Shown here: in pieces, positions 1 through 9,186 of the stretch
How the letters are laid out: each line of letters starts with the position of its first letter
How positions within the stretch are numbered: position 1 is the stretch's first letter
Assembly (NCBI GenBank): GCA_024516155.1
Contig: JAJJXM010000089.1
Coordinates: forward strand, 1 to 64,000
DNA length: 64,000 nt
Reading direction: 5' to 3'
From: Pyronema omphalodes
Lineage: Eukaryota; Ascomycota; Pezizomycetes; Pezizales; Pyronemataceae
Program-made: the position numbers and the translations under genes
Notes under the pieces: generated by a model
The model's input: only the letters and a program-made list of their open reading frames with translations
The model's database searches: none
What the model was told of the DNA's origin: nothing

Positions 1-118
1 TCCAGAGGGAACCATTCGCCAGGGTGGCCGCACAAGGTTGCTACAATCAAGTCAGCACATATTCCCACAGACAGGGTCTATTGGAAAGATTCTTACTCAG
101 CGTTGGTTCTTTAGAATC

Positions 119-345
119 CTATGAAAACTCATCGAAATGTGGAAGTATCACGATGTTTAGATGCCGCAATGCATTTTAAGCGTTCTGAGAGTTTGCACAA
201 GAAAACGCGTTCGATATTACGCGCTTACAGCGTGAAAAAATGTCTACATAGCGCTAAAACTTTTCTCATCTGCAGAAACGTTTCAAAAACATTTTAAACC
301 CCCCACCCCCCCACCCCTTTTTTTTTTTACAAGTGTATATACTAT
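119..345 (+). repeat. Direct repeat copy A, about 200 bp, partner at 5665-5885
   Basis: The block from about 141 to 303 matches 5701-5863 in the same orientation, roughly 80-85% identical by eye. Both copies share TCACGATGTTTAGATGCCG, then GCGCTTACAGC, then AAAAAATGTCTACAT, and both run into a C-rich then T-rich stretch followed by TTTACAA. Many differences are C/T or G/A. Weaker similarity reaches back to about 119. The second copy sits directly before a LINE 3' tail and this one does not. It may be part of a dispersed family or a segmental duplication. Confidence 0.7.
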
Positions 346-762
346 GCGCATTTAGGTATGCATACAAAACGTCCTCTGCCACCTGAATCATGTGATTTTG
401 TAACCGATATAGCCCTAATAAACATATGAGCGGTAGAATTGTTCTCTGCATACATTTATATGATCTATCTGTGGGAAATTCAATTCTTTTGATTTTGTGC
501 AGTGTCATAATTGTCTGCGTTGAGATGTTGTTGCGGGATTTGAACCCCTGTCGCGCTAGATCTACCTAATACAAAGTACCTGACGCCATACATACATGTA
601 GCTACAAAACCCCTCAAAATATATGTGGATGCAGCAAGAGAAAAATCGTGGTAATTACACTGCAAAGTTGCGCATTAGCGTGTTTTTGTGCAGCACTTAT
701 AGTCATTCCACGGAAGGTACATAGATCATCCTGAGACCGTGATACCAACGGAAGAGCAGAAT

Positions 763-1179
763 GGCAATAGCCAAAGCTGGCGCTGACCGGGTCAGTATCA
801 GTGACCGGAGGATCAGCAACGGATCGGTAAGATTAGGATTGAAATTGCGGATGTTAGATCTCTGGAATGATCGAGGATAGTTGGATAGCATGAGTAAGGA
901 GGATGAAATAATGGACAGTGCGGGTAAATATATGTAGGATTGACTGATGTACTAGCATAGGGAAGAACACATCTTGGATTTTTAGTACATCAAATATGGA
1001 ATTAAATTGAAGTTAGGTACGAGCACTCTTTTCTGGTTCACTGAAGTCAACTCCCGGGGCAGACAGCCGTCGCCGTTGCGGCATCATGAGACATCACACG
1101 AACGCGTGACTTGTGACCCCACTCTGACCCGGTCACTGATATGTCACTGACCCGGTCAGTACCAGCTCTGGTAATAGCC
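763..1179. mobile_element. MITE-like element with ~45-bp terminal inverted repeats
   Basis: The left arm (763-808) and right arm (1129-1179) are inverted copies of each other. The left arm carries AGCTGGCGCTGACCGGGTC then AGTATCAGTGACCGG, and the right arm carries the complement, CCGGTCACTGAT then CTGACCCGGTCAGTACCAGC. The right arm has a few extra bases. The GACCGGGTCAG core is itself nearly palindromic and occurs three times. The 320 bases between the arms show no coding. The structure suggests a non-autonomous DNA transposon. Exact ends and target-site duplication are not clear, so an inverted duplication is the alternative. Confidence 0.5.
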
Positions 1180-1408
1180 ATAAATCACCCCATATAAAAT
1201 ATTGATTGGCATACTAGTGCTGCCAACCCAGAACATGCTTGCCAGACGTAACCCTGGAGCCACCCAGATTCCTGCCGTTATCCACGGGTCATCACATTGG
1301 CGACTAGATGCCGAATTCTATATTAATCGGTCAGCCCCCAGCTGACGACGATGTTGACAGTCTGTCTCTCCAGTCCACTCAACAAAAGACCAAACACAAG
1401 TCAACGCA

Positions 1409-2727
1409 ATGCTTGAAGTTGATCCATCCCTGGTGAGTTTCACTTCTAGTATTTCCATAACTTCTATTCTAACTACCCCAGCTTGAAAGACCCGAGGATG
1501 AAAACTATGATTCGGCTGGCTATGATACCAGCACGGCAAGTCTCACGTCATCAGTGAATCAGTACATCTTCGAGAACGGCAGACGATACCACGCTTATTA
1601 TGGACCTGATAAATATCTTCTGCCTACAGATGAAAAGGAACAAGATCGGTATGCCGAGAAATGACCGGAAGAATAGCTGGTTGAAAGCCTGTTTGGCGGT
1701 GGATACTGATCAACGGCGCAGACTAGACTTGAACCATGAAATGATGCGGATGGTATGGGACGATAAGCTCCACGAGGCTCCGCTTAACGAGCCACATCGA
1801 ATCTTGGACATCGGCACGGGTACAGGTATATGGGCGATAGATATGGCAGATCAATATCCAATGGCGGAGGTTATTGGTACTGATCTAAGCCCGATACAAC
1901 CACAATGGGTACCTGCCAATTGGTAAGCTCTTAATACCTTTCTATCCGCCCATGCTAATTCTTGGGACAGTCGCTTTGAGGTTGACGATGCCATGTTAGA
2001 ATGGACCTTCAAAGACGTTAGTTTCCGTCTTGTTCAATAGTAATGCAGCTACATTGATGAATCTTTATTGATATATAATGATTCTAGGATTCTTTTGACT
2101 TATTCATGGTCGCAATATTGCCTCGGGAGTTAGTAATTGGAACCATCTTATTAGCGAGATGATGCGGTAAGTAAAGCAATTTGTCTACCACGCCGCTGAC
2201 GTGTGTCTTTAGTTGTGCCGTCCCCGGAGGTTACGTAGAACTCTGCGAATACGGCATCACGGCGAATTGCGATGACGGTACTATGAAACCCGACAATGGC
2301 ATGAAGATATACGCCGACTATTTGCGCGAAGCCATGAGTAAGATGGGCCGGCCGGCGCCGAAGCTACAATCCATGAAGTTGCTCTTGGAGGAAGCAGGGT
2401 TCGAAGACGTCCATGCTATGGAAGCTAAAGAGCCATTTGGTCCATGGCCAAAGGATCCAAGACAAAAGAGAATTGGTGCAATGTCGCTGCTGAACTGCGA
2501 AACCGGAATCGAAAGTTATGGAATGGCAGCATTTACTCGGGTTCTGGGCATGGATGTCGAAAAAGCTCGTGCTATTTGTGATGCCGGACTTGCTGCGGTT
2601 CGCAACAAAAACTATCACATGTACGCCAAATAGTAAGTACCCCCTTTCAAACCATTTCAAAGAAAACATAGGAACATTTCTAATAATAAATAGTTATCGC
2701 GTTTATGGAAGAAAGCCAAGAGCATGA
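1409..2727 (+). pseudogene. LaeA/TdiE-like SAM-dependent methyltransferase, frameshifted
   Basis: Seven exons can be read: 1409-1432, 1482-1648, 1722-1922, 1971-2016, 2088-2166, 2213-2632 and 2694-2727. All introns are GT-AG and 46-73 nt long. The product would be about 323 residues. Motif I of class I methyltransferases (ILDIGTGTG) lies near residues 91-99. GTDLSPIQPQWVPANC is the acidic motif II region, and CAVPGGYVELCE matches the conserved post-motif of the LaeA-like family. The exons sum to 971 nt, one short of a multiple of three. In exon 5 the reading FDLFMV and the following RNIASGVSNW are in different frames at about 2110, where a base is missing. Family members are nuclear or cytosolic; LaeA itself regulates secondary metabolism, while others modify metabolites. 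No biosynthetic backbone gene is nearby. It could be a recent pseudogene or an assembly indel. Confidence 0.75.
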
Positions 2728-2883
2728 GCTAAGCGACGTGTGACTTTCAGATTAAGGTTTCATGTGATGGCGGGATGAGGTTTTGTGTAGTGAGTCATGT
2801 CATTGGGTCTAGTAATAAATATCCCTTTTCTCACGCCACTGTGATCCTTCGAACATGTAACAACATGAATATGGTACATCGGG

Positions 2884-3068
2884 TTTTATTTTATTTTTAT
2901 TTTTATTTTATTTTTATTTTTATTTTTATTTTATTTTTATTTTATTTTATTTTTATTTTTATTTTTATTTTTATTTTTATTTTTATTTTTATTTTTATTT
3001 TTTATTTTATTTTTATTTTATTTTTATTTTTATTTTTATTTTTATTTTTATTTTTATTTTTATTTTTA

Positions 3069-3099
<31 letters not shown>

Positions 3100-3165
3100 T
3101 TTATTTTTATTTTTATTTTTATTTTCTTTTATTTTTATTTTATTTTTATTTTTATTTTATTTTTA

Positions 3166-3196
<31 letters not shown>

Positions 3197-3198
3197 TT
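2884..3198 (+). repeat. (TTTTA/TTTTAT)n microsatellite, ~315 bp
   Basis: An almost pure array of TTTTA and TTTTTA units. It is followed at 3199-3220 by a G-run broken by single T and A bases. It stays open in several frames, giving FIFIFI-type translations that are not real proteins. It lies between the methyltransferase stop and the LINE remnant. Confidence 0.95.
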
Positions 3199-3308
3199 TG
3201 GTGGGGAGGGGGGGGGGGGGAGCGCAAAGTTTCCGCGTATTAACCTCTTTAACGTCAAAGCGCACCAGACATCCCTGTGAATGAAAATACCATAACAACG
3301 TTTTGTTT

Positions 3309-4066
3309 CTTTATTTATTTATTTATTGAATCATACGCTGACCGAGGCCTAAAAGGCCCATGCAGGAAAAAACAACAAAACATCCATACCCGTCCTTGTG
3401 AAATTAACCACCTTATGAGGCCCCCCCGATCTCCTTTACCCCAGATATCCACCTGATTACGATATGAAAAAACAAAGAACAGAAAAAGAGAAAACAAAAT
3501 CAACACCGAGAAAAACAAAAAAGTGACATAGATCACCACGAACAAACACCTTCGTTTAAATGTAAATTCTGAGTGGTACCTTTATGGTATCCTACTCCAA
3601 TCTCTTTCCCACACCTGTCCGTTGAAGAAAATCTAATACATGTTCTGTCAACCGTTCATCTTGGAACAAAGCCACCAAATTCATCCTTGTCCCTCGACCC
3701 ATTTTCTTTCCTTTCACCTTCCCAACCTTCTTCTTCAGTACCAAGAGATCTCTCTTCAATGCCTTACATCCGCCAAACAGATGTCCCCGGATTCGTCTTT
3801 TTCCAGAATTGCAAAACCAGCAACTATCCGAATCTTTCTTCTTGATTCGTACAAGATGTGTCCCAATTAGAGCGTGGCCGGACGCTAATTGCAGGAAAAC
3901 AGCTGCTTTCCTTTTTGGGATCTTCTGAAGAGCCTGTCTTATTCCCCAGGAATTTTTTGGTCGGTAGAACCGGCTTTTTTCCAGGTTTGTTTGAATCCAT
4001 TCTGTTTTGTTTTCCTTCCGATACCTTCTCTTTCGTATGAAAAAAACAAAAACGTTTATCATACAA
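3309..4066 (-). mobile_element. Tad-clade non-LTR retrotransposon (LINE) 3' fragment
   Basis: On the minus strand an open stretch from 4062 to 3592 encodes about 156 residues matching the C-terminal end of fungal Tad-type ORF2. It has the FLQLASGHALIGTHLVRIK line, then a zinc-knuckle-like CWFC...GHLFGGC motif (C-x2-C-x-H-x-C type), then LTEHVLDFLQRTGVGKR. The 3' untranslated part ends near 3309 with CCTGCATGGGCC, AGGCCTCGGTCAGCG and a tail of AATA repeats at 3309-3329, which is how LINE 3' ends look. Endonuclease, reverse transcriptase and RNase H were not found, so the copy is 5'-truncated or decayed and cannot move on its own. Confidence 0.8.
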
Positions 4067-5664
4067 GAGCCATCGGACCCCAGTCAGTATTGATTATACA
4101 ACTCAAGATTAAGTTTTCACGATGGCGTTTGTTCTTAGTGATGTCTTTTACTATGTGTTTAAGGTTTTTTGTTTGGTCTCATCATGAATCTGGTAGTTAG
4201 CCGGAAGTTTCGTGAATGATTTCCGACATAAATATTTCCGCCAGTTCCCAAAACGAGTGATAACATATGCTTATGGCCTTTATCGACCAGTCCAATTTCA
4301 TTTATTTGACCCTCGAATGTCTTTCTTTTTAAGATTATTCCTTACAATTTGATCGTTCGTTTATGGTGATTGCCCAGCGTCGCTGTCTGCCAAGGTGACG
4401 TCACTTGGAACTAGCTGTTAGCTCGGCAGACTGAAAGTAATCATCTTGGTACCTTAAAAGATCAACCGGATGCTAAACTTTGATATTGCTGACCGGAGTT
4501 ACATGATTCTTCCGATTATTCCCTACCACACATGTTGATTTGGTAAGGAGGAGAGTCTGCGGGTAGTGAATTGGCGTTGCTCCTCCGGCTTGGAACGTAT
4601 TTTGTATTCCTTATATATTATTTGTTGGATGTGATTTCAGCATCGTTTCTCCGGCACTTCACGATATTTTCAAAATTTGCCTTACTTCTTAAGTTGGTAT
4701 GGTTACAGCATTTCAGGATTGCAACAATGTTTCTTGGAGAAAGTAACCACTCCTTATAATGTAATGTGAGCTTGTCAAGCGGTGCTTCTTAGATCATTTG
4801 ATTGTTAACTTTAGCAACTACAATGGAGTGCTACACATCGAGCGGGAACCTAGGTTGTCTATTCCTCGTCTTATGGGGTCGGAGAAATGTGGCAGCCCGG
4901 GACAAAAGGGCGAAGTCTGATTGCAGACAAAGTGGAAGAGTGTGGAGGAAGAAAAGTGTTGGAATACTGCCGGAAAAGTACTTGTAATTACAAAGGTTTC
5001 GGAGTGCATAAAGGGTCAAGAACGAACAGACAACTCAATCAACTTGCCTGTGCATCTGTGCGTTTTCACAAGAAGATCGGGGGCTGAAATGATGCAGCAT
5101 TACTTGATACTGCACCCCCTGGTATGCAATGCCGTGGAAACCATCACGAAGTGTAGACTTTTAGCTTCTCGGCTTTGTCCACAAAAATTTTTAACAGCAG
5201 GAAGTGTCAAATTACTGATTAACATTGAGTGGGAAATGAGTGATAAAAGGTTATTTTCTCATATATCGCATACAACTGTAGCCTTATGGCAAGTTATACC
5301 TTCTGTAAGTATCCAGCGGTGGCAAGCCACTGCTGGAGTTAGACCTCACGGAAGCTAGAGTGATAGGAAAACTCTCCATATCACTTCCGACGTTCCAGAA
5401 AAAATTGAAAGGAGAAAAATGCTTCCACATACCGTAAAGCGGTTGTAGTACCCAAAAACATTTCCTGTACTATCATCTTTGATGACAGAAATGCTGTCGT
5501 GAGAAACTAAACTTTTGGACCAGAGCCAATTTGTTTTTTTCTACGTTTATTTTCGCCTGGTAGACACTAAAGATTCGTTTATATATTTTGCAGCAGTTGA
5601 AGAAAGTTTTCGGCAGTATATGCGGTATTGAATTCAAAAATGGAGTATTGGACATTGCGCTATA

Positions 5665-5885
5665 GACCACCTGAAAATTACGAAGTGTTATAGCGTTCTC
5701 AAAGTATCACGATGTTTAGATGCCGCAATGTGTTTTGAGCGTTCAAAGTGTTTCCACAAAAAAGGCTTTTGATATTATGCGCTTACAGCATGAAAAAATG
5801 TCTACATCGCGCTAAAAACTTTTGTCGCGTGTAGAAACGGTTCACAAACATTTTAAAATCCCCCTCTTTTTACAACTGTACCTCT
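5665..5885 (+). repeat. Direct repeat copy B, partner of 119-345
   Basis: Same order of blocks as copy A, with many transition differences: GCAATGCATTTTAAGC becomes GCAATGTGTTTTGAGC, TTACGCGC becomes TTATGCGC, CAGCGTG becomes CAGCATG. It ends where LINE tail copy 2 begins. Confidence 0.7.
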
Positions 5886-5950
5886 ATTTGTGTCCTGTAT
5901 GGGCCTTTCAGGCCCCGGTCAGCATATGATTAGCTGAAGAAAAAAAAATA
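5886..5950 (+). mobile_element. LINE 3' tail, copy 2
   Basis: CCTGTATGGGCCTTTCAGG then CCCCGGTCAGCATATGATT followed by an A-rich tail matches the 3' terminus of the LINE at 3309-3370, in the opposite orientation. Only about 45 bp is clearly alike. The conserved GGCC-TTTYA-GGCC core can form a small hairpin. Confidence 0.6.
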
Positions 5951-6227
5951 ACCCTGCGTGACATCCCATGATTGACCCCCGGGGTTAAATCCCACCACTG
6001 CCTCCATTGCAGACTGAATATTTGACCCATTTGACATTTACATTTATCATTGTCTCTAGATTTCCCAGTATCTACCCTTCAAAAGTCCCCATCACGACCC
6101 CTCCCCAATAGTGAACCAACGAACTTGAATTACTCCCAGCCAATAATTTCCCTCCCCATATATGTACACCAACCCTTTTCTTATCACTCCCTCAAGTTTC
6201 AACCACCATCACAAAATTCAAAGCAAC

Positions 6228-6857
6228 ATGTACCACCATGCCAAGCCCGCCCACTCCTGGTCTAACCCAGTCGCGGCAAAGTAAGCCCCCACAACAAAAA
6301 GCATGTACCATTCAATATTCACGAAAGCTAATATTTCCCTAGCCCAAACACCCGCATTGGGGATAACGTCACGACCAGGTCGGGTTATACTTACTATGAC
6401 CCCCTTGCTGATTTCCCGCCAATCTATTCCGTCTACCATACTCCATATGAACACAGACAGGAGTTTCCTGATTCCTTTAATGATGGGAGATCTCAAGATC
6501 CTGCGACGGAATTCATGAGCTATGAGCCGAGACAGGTTACGGATGAGGAGATTGATGAACTGGCGGTTTATTTGGGACGGTTGAGTTTGGATAGACATCA
6601 TGGGTAGGTGGAATGTTATTGTCTGGTATTTGGAATATTGAGGTGATGGAATGCTGACGATTTAAAGATGGGTGGAAGAATTGGAGGATAGACAAGCTGC
6701 ATCCCCGAGGTGGATTGCATTCGCGGCAAAGATACTGGTGGGATTACTTGTGGTTTTGGTGCTTTGGAATGGAGAAAAACAGTGGGGTGGCCAGGTGTAT
6801 CAGGATTTTGTAAAGGCTAGAGAAAATGGGAAGCCGAGCCCTGCGTGGATCTTTTAG
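6228..6857 (+). CDS. Small single-pass membrane protein of unknown function
   Basis: Three exons (6228-6280, 6343-6603, 6668-6857) give 167 residues with correct phases and GT-AG introns of 62 and 64 nt. The start is the ATG after a CT/CA-rich leader; the reading begins MYHHAKPAHSW. The middle is polar and rich in Tyr, Pro and Asp. An acidic helix-like stretch (VTDEEIDELAVYLGRLSLD) precedes one hydrophobic segment (IAFAAKILVGLLVVLVLW) near residues 120-138, followed by a short polar tail ending in PAWIF. There is no signal peptide, so it looks tail-proximal anchored. No family is recognised. Consistent splicing and preserved frame across three exons argue that it is real. Confidence 0.7.
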
Positions 6858-7203
6858 GTATCGGTTGGCATGTCATTTGGGAAATTAATTAATTGGGAGT
6901 CTGAGTGGTTGTTGGAAGGAACGACGAAAGGGTTTTAGATGCTATTATATGTGAACTGAAGAAATGGAGGTAATTAAAGAATTAATATCAACTGTGATTT
7001 AAACAAAGTACTTCGAGTGACATTACCTACAATCGTAAGTCATGATCGCTACCTGTATATTTCAATGTCAATATTTCATTCAATAACCAAGTATCATACG
7101 TAACCACTATCCTGTAACCCGAGGCCTAACAAAACCACCCTCCCCACATTTCCCTTTTACCATCACCTCATCCTCAACCCTGATATCAAAAACACCATCC
7201 ACC

Positions 7204-8169
7204 ATGCTCCCCAACCTCTGCAAGATCTACCAAAACATCTACAACACCTTCTTCCCCTTGTCCCCGGAACCCACTAAAATAACCCGCCATTCCCATCTCT
7301 GGCTCATAAAATACCTCCACGCAGACCTAACCATTACCGATCGCACCGTCATCACCGGCAATATCGAAAAAGCCAACTTCGCCTCCCTGATATATTTCGA
7401 GGAAAAGTACCATGGTTCTGAGAAGCCATTTTATCTTACCGTCGCTGAGGTGGATATCTACATTGCTCCGCTAGACGTAAAGCAAAACTCCTTAGCGGTA
7501 CCTTTGGGGATACCGTCGGCAGCTCCTCTAGAGGCTCCGCCAGCACCACCGCTGGATAGTAACCCACCTTCTGCTTCAGAGAAACAATCCACCACTACAT
7601 CCCTACCCTCGGAAGACCCCAACACCATAATAGCAGCCTGGGCAGAACCCTGCGAACCAAAAACAGAAGCAAGAAAAGAACGGTATCCAAGCGAAGAATG
7701 TTATTGGGATAATCTGGCGGGGTTAATCACGGCGGCACGGAAAGCGATGGTCTGGACGCCGAGGAGGAACAGGCTGGAGGATGGGGATTGGATGGTAGGG
7801 TATATGCATCGTAATATTATACAGAAAGAGAAGGAGAAGGGAGAAGATGGAGCTCACGAAGATGAGGTGGTGGAGAGTCTGAAGATTAATATCAACGCTG
7901 GGACGGATGGGATAAATTTACATCCTTCACAGGCTTTGCAGGCTGCACCAAAACCTGTGCTTGAGAGATATAAACGCATAACAGTCAGTGGAACGAAACG
8001 GCGGGTATGCGAAGATGCAGAAATTTATTTTCAAGATGCATATCCGTCTTGTCAAGATACATCCGAAACGGTGGGGGAAATGGAGATTTGGTCGTGTAAG
8101 AATTTGGGAAATATGCAAGAGGGGGATTTGGTTGCAGTTTGGGTAATTCCTGAGAAGCTGGTGAAGTGA
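7204..8169 (+). CDS. Hypothetical protein, 321 aa, intronless
   Basis: A single open frame from an ATG preceded by a CT/CA-rich leader (7135-7203). The N-terminal ~95 residues look folded (HLWLIKYLHADLTITDRTVI, then FYLTVAEVDIYIAPL). A Pro/Ser/Ala-rich linker follows at about 96-140, then a second ordered part with aromatic-rich ECYWDNLAGLITAARKAM and a C-terminal MEIWSCKNLGNMQEGDLVAVWVIPEKL. There are no transmembrane segments, signal peptide or catalytic motif that I recognise. It lies 346 bp after the small membrane-protein gene on the same strand. It is probably a lineage-restricted gene. Confidence 0.7.
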   Translation: MLPNLCKIYQNIYNTFFPLSPEPTKITRHSHLWLIKYLHADLTITDRTVITGNIEKANFASLIYFEEKYHGSEKPFYLTVAEVDIYIAPLDVKQNSLAVPLGIPSAAPLEAPPAPPLDSNPPSASEKQSTTTSLPSEDPNTIIAAWAEPCEPKTEARKERYPSEECYWDNLAGLITAARKAMVWTPRRNRLEDGDWMVGYMHRNIIQKEKEKGEDGAHEDEVVESLKININAGTDGINLHPSQALQAAPKPVLERYKRITVSGTKRRVCEDAEIYFQDAYPSCQDTSETVGEMEIWSCKNLGNMQEGDLVAVWVIPEKLVK

Positions 8170-9186
8170 GCTTTAGGATGATTAGTCGGATGGGTGATGA
8201 ATTCTGTGTCTGTATGTAGCAGGGAATTCATTGATTTCGAGTTTTCTTTGGCGGATATGTGGATCTGTTTTTAGTAATTGCAGTATCATCCGGTGCCCTG
8301 TTATCTACATGGTTTTGATCAGCGATTATTAGCGAACTGATGGAAAGCATTGTCGATGTGAGTTTGCAAGTGCGTGTCGAGTGTTTGTTGATTTTATTCG
8401 TGCCGCCTTCAAAAGGCGAGTATGTGGAAGCGGGAACTAGGAAACACCGGTATCTCCACGATCTAAATCATCAAAAAAATCATCAAGAAAGGACTGTATC
8501 ACTCAATGAAGTCTTTTATTTCAGATGCCAGCGATGACAATCTTCATAACGCGATGAGTTTTGACAACTGAGTGGTGCAGGTGTTCGAGTGACCAATGTT
8601 TGCTAAGCGGGTCTTATTTTAATTTTTTAAGGTAACTATCGGCTGTCATGGCCTAACGGAAGAAGCGCTTCGCTTAAGCAACCCTTGATCTCATGATCCT
8701 ATAGTTGCCAAGGTGTCCCGTTCGAATCCTGTGGTGGTCGACTTCTCTGGCCTGCGTAAGCGGCATGTGAGAGTTACCTTAAGAAATGAATGATCCTTCA
8801 GTTCGGCAACGAAGCAGAGACATTCAAACCACAGGGTGGCGGTATGGGATTGCACCGTGGTAACTGTGAGAATGAGGAATTGTGAGAAGTATCGACTTTC
8901 ATTTTTATTTTTGATGAAAGATGGTGGTGGTGGGTGGTGGTTGTACTTTTTTGCTATGCTGACGAAAGCAAGAAGTACGCTTCTGTCACCGGTCGGCGAC
9001 GCTTGCTTTCTGCACTGTCTCACTCGATTTTTGCACCTTGAAGATTTAGCTGCACGAACGACTCCAGAAGGTGTTGACAAAAACTCAAATTACTTTTTTG
9101 AACCCCCACTGAAAACCCAAGAAAAAGCTATATACAAAACGAACCAACGCCATCATGACATATTCAAATTAATTCTATCCCCATAC
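8170..9186. other. Intergenic between convergent genes
   Basis: This is the shared 3' region of the unknown gene (plus strand) and PWP1 (minus strand). It contains a tRNA-like A-box/B-box pair at 8642-8740 and nothing else that can be named. Confidence 0.5.
8642..8740 (+). other. tRNA-like (Pol III A/B box) relic
   Basis: TGGCCTAACGG at 8649-8659 fits the A-box consensus TRGYNNARNNG, and GTTCGAATC at 8720-8728 fits the B-box GWTCRANNC, about 70 bp apart as in an intron-bearing or long-variable-arm tRNA gene. The T stem and acceptor stem do not pair, so it is not a working tRNA as read. It may be a pseudo-tRNA or the head of a tRNA-derived SINE. It may also be chance. Confidence 0.25.

Larger units (their letters stand above)
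1..1408. other. Gene-free left edge
   Basis: No convincing coding sequence is present. The stretch holds direct-repeat copy A, a C-rich/T-rich tract near 300-328 and a TIR element at about 763-1179. The last 200 bases are the presumed promoter and leader of the methyltransferase that starts at 1409. Confidence 0.6.
2728..6227. other. 3.5-kb accessory stretch with LINE debris
   Basis: Between the methyltransferase and the small membrane-protein gene lie the (TTTTA)n array, a poly-G tract, a LINE remnant on the minus strand (about 3309-4066), direct-repeat copy B and a second LINE tail. A near-perfect hairpin sits at 5313-5336 (10-bp arms, one mismatch). From about 4070 to 5660 no protein family could be recognised; it may be decayed LINE body. 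The last 150 bases before 6228 are CT/CA-rich leader. Confidence 0.6.

Noticed and set aside
525..560. T-arm-like GGGGTTCAAATCCC on the minus strand suggesting a tRNA
   Set aside because: No matching acceptor stem, D arm or anticodon arm within the right distance.
1409..2727. Secondary-metabolite cluster signalled by the LaeA-like methyltransferase
   Set aside because: No PKS, NRPS, terpene synthase, P450, transporter or cluster regulator is present nearby.
2775..3284. Long FIFIF-type open frame
   Set aside because: Product of the (TTTTA)n microsatellite; no promoter or conserved sequence.
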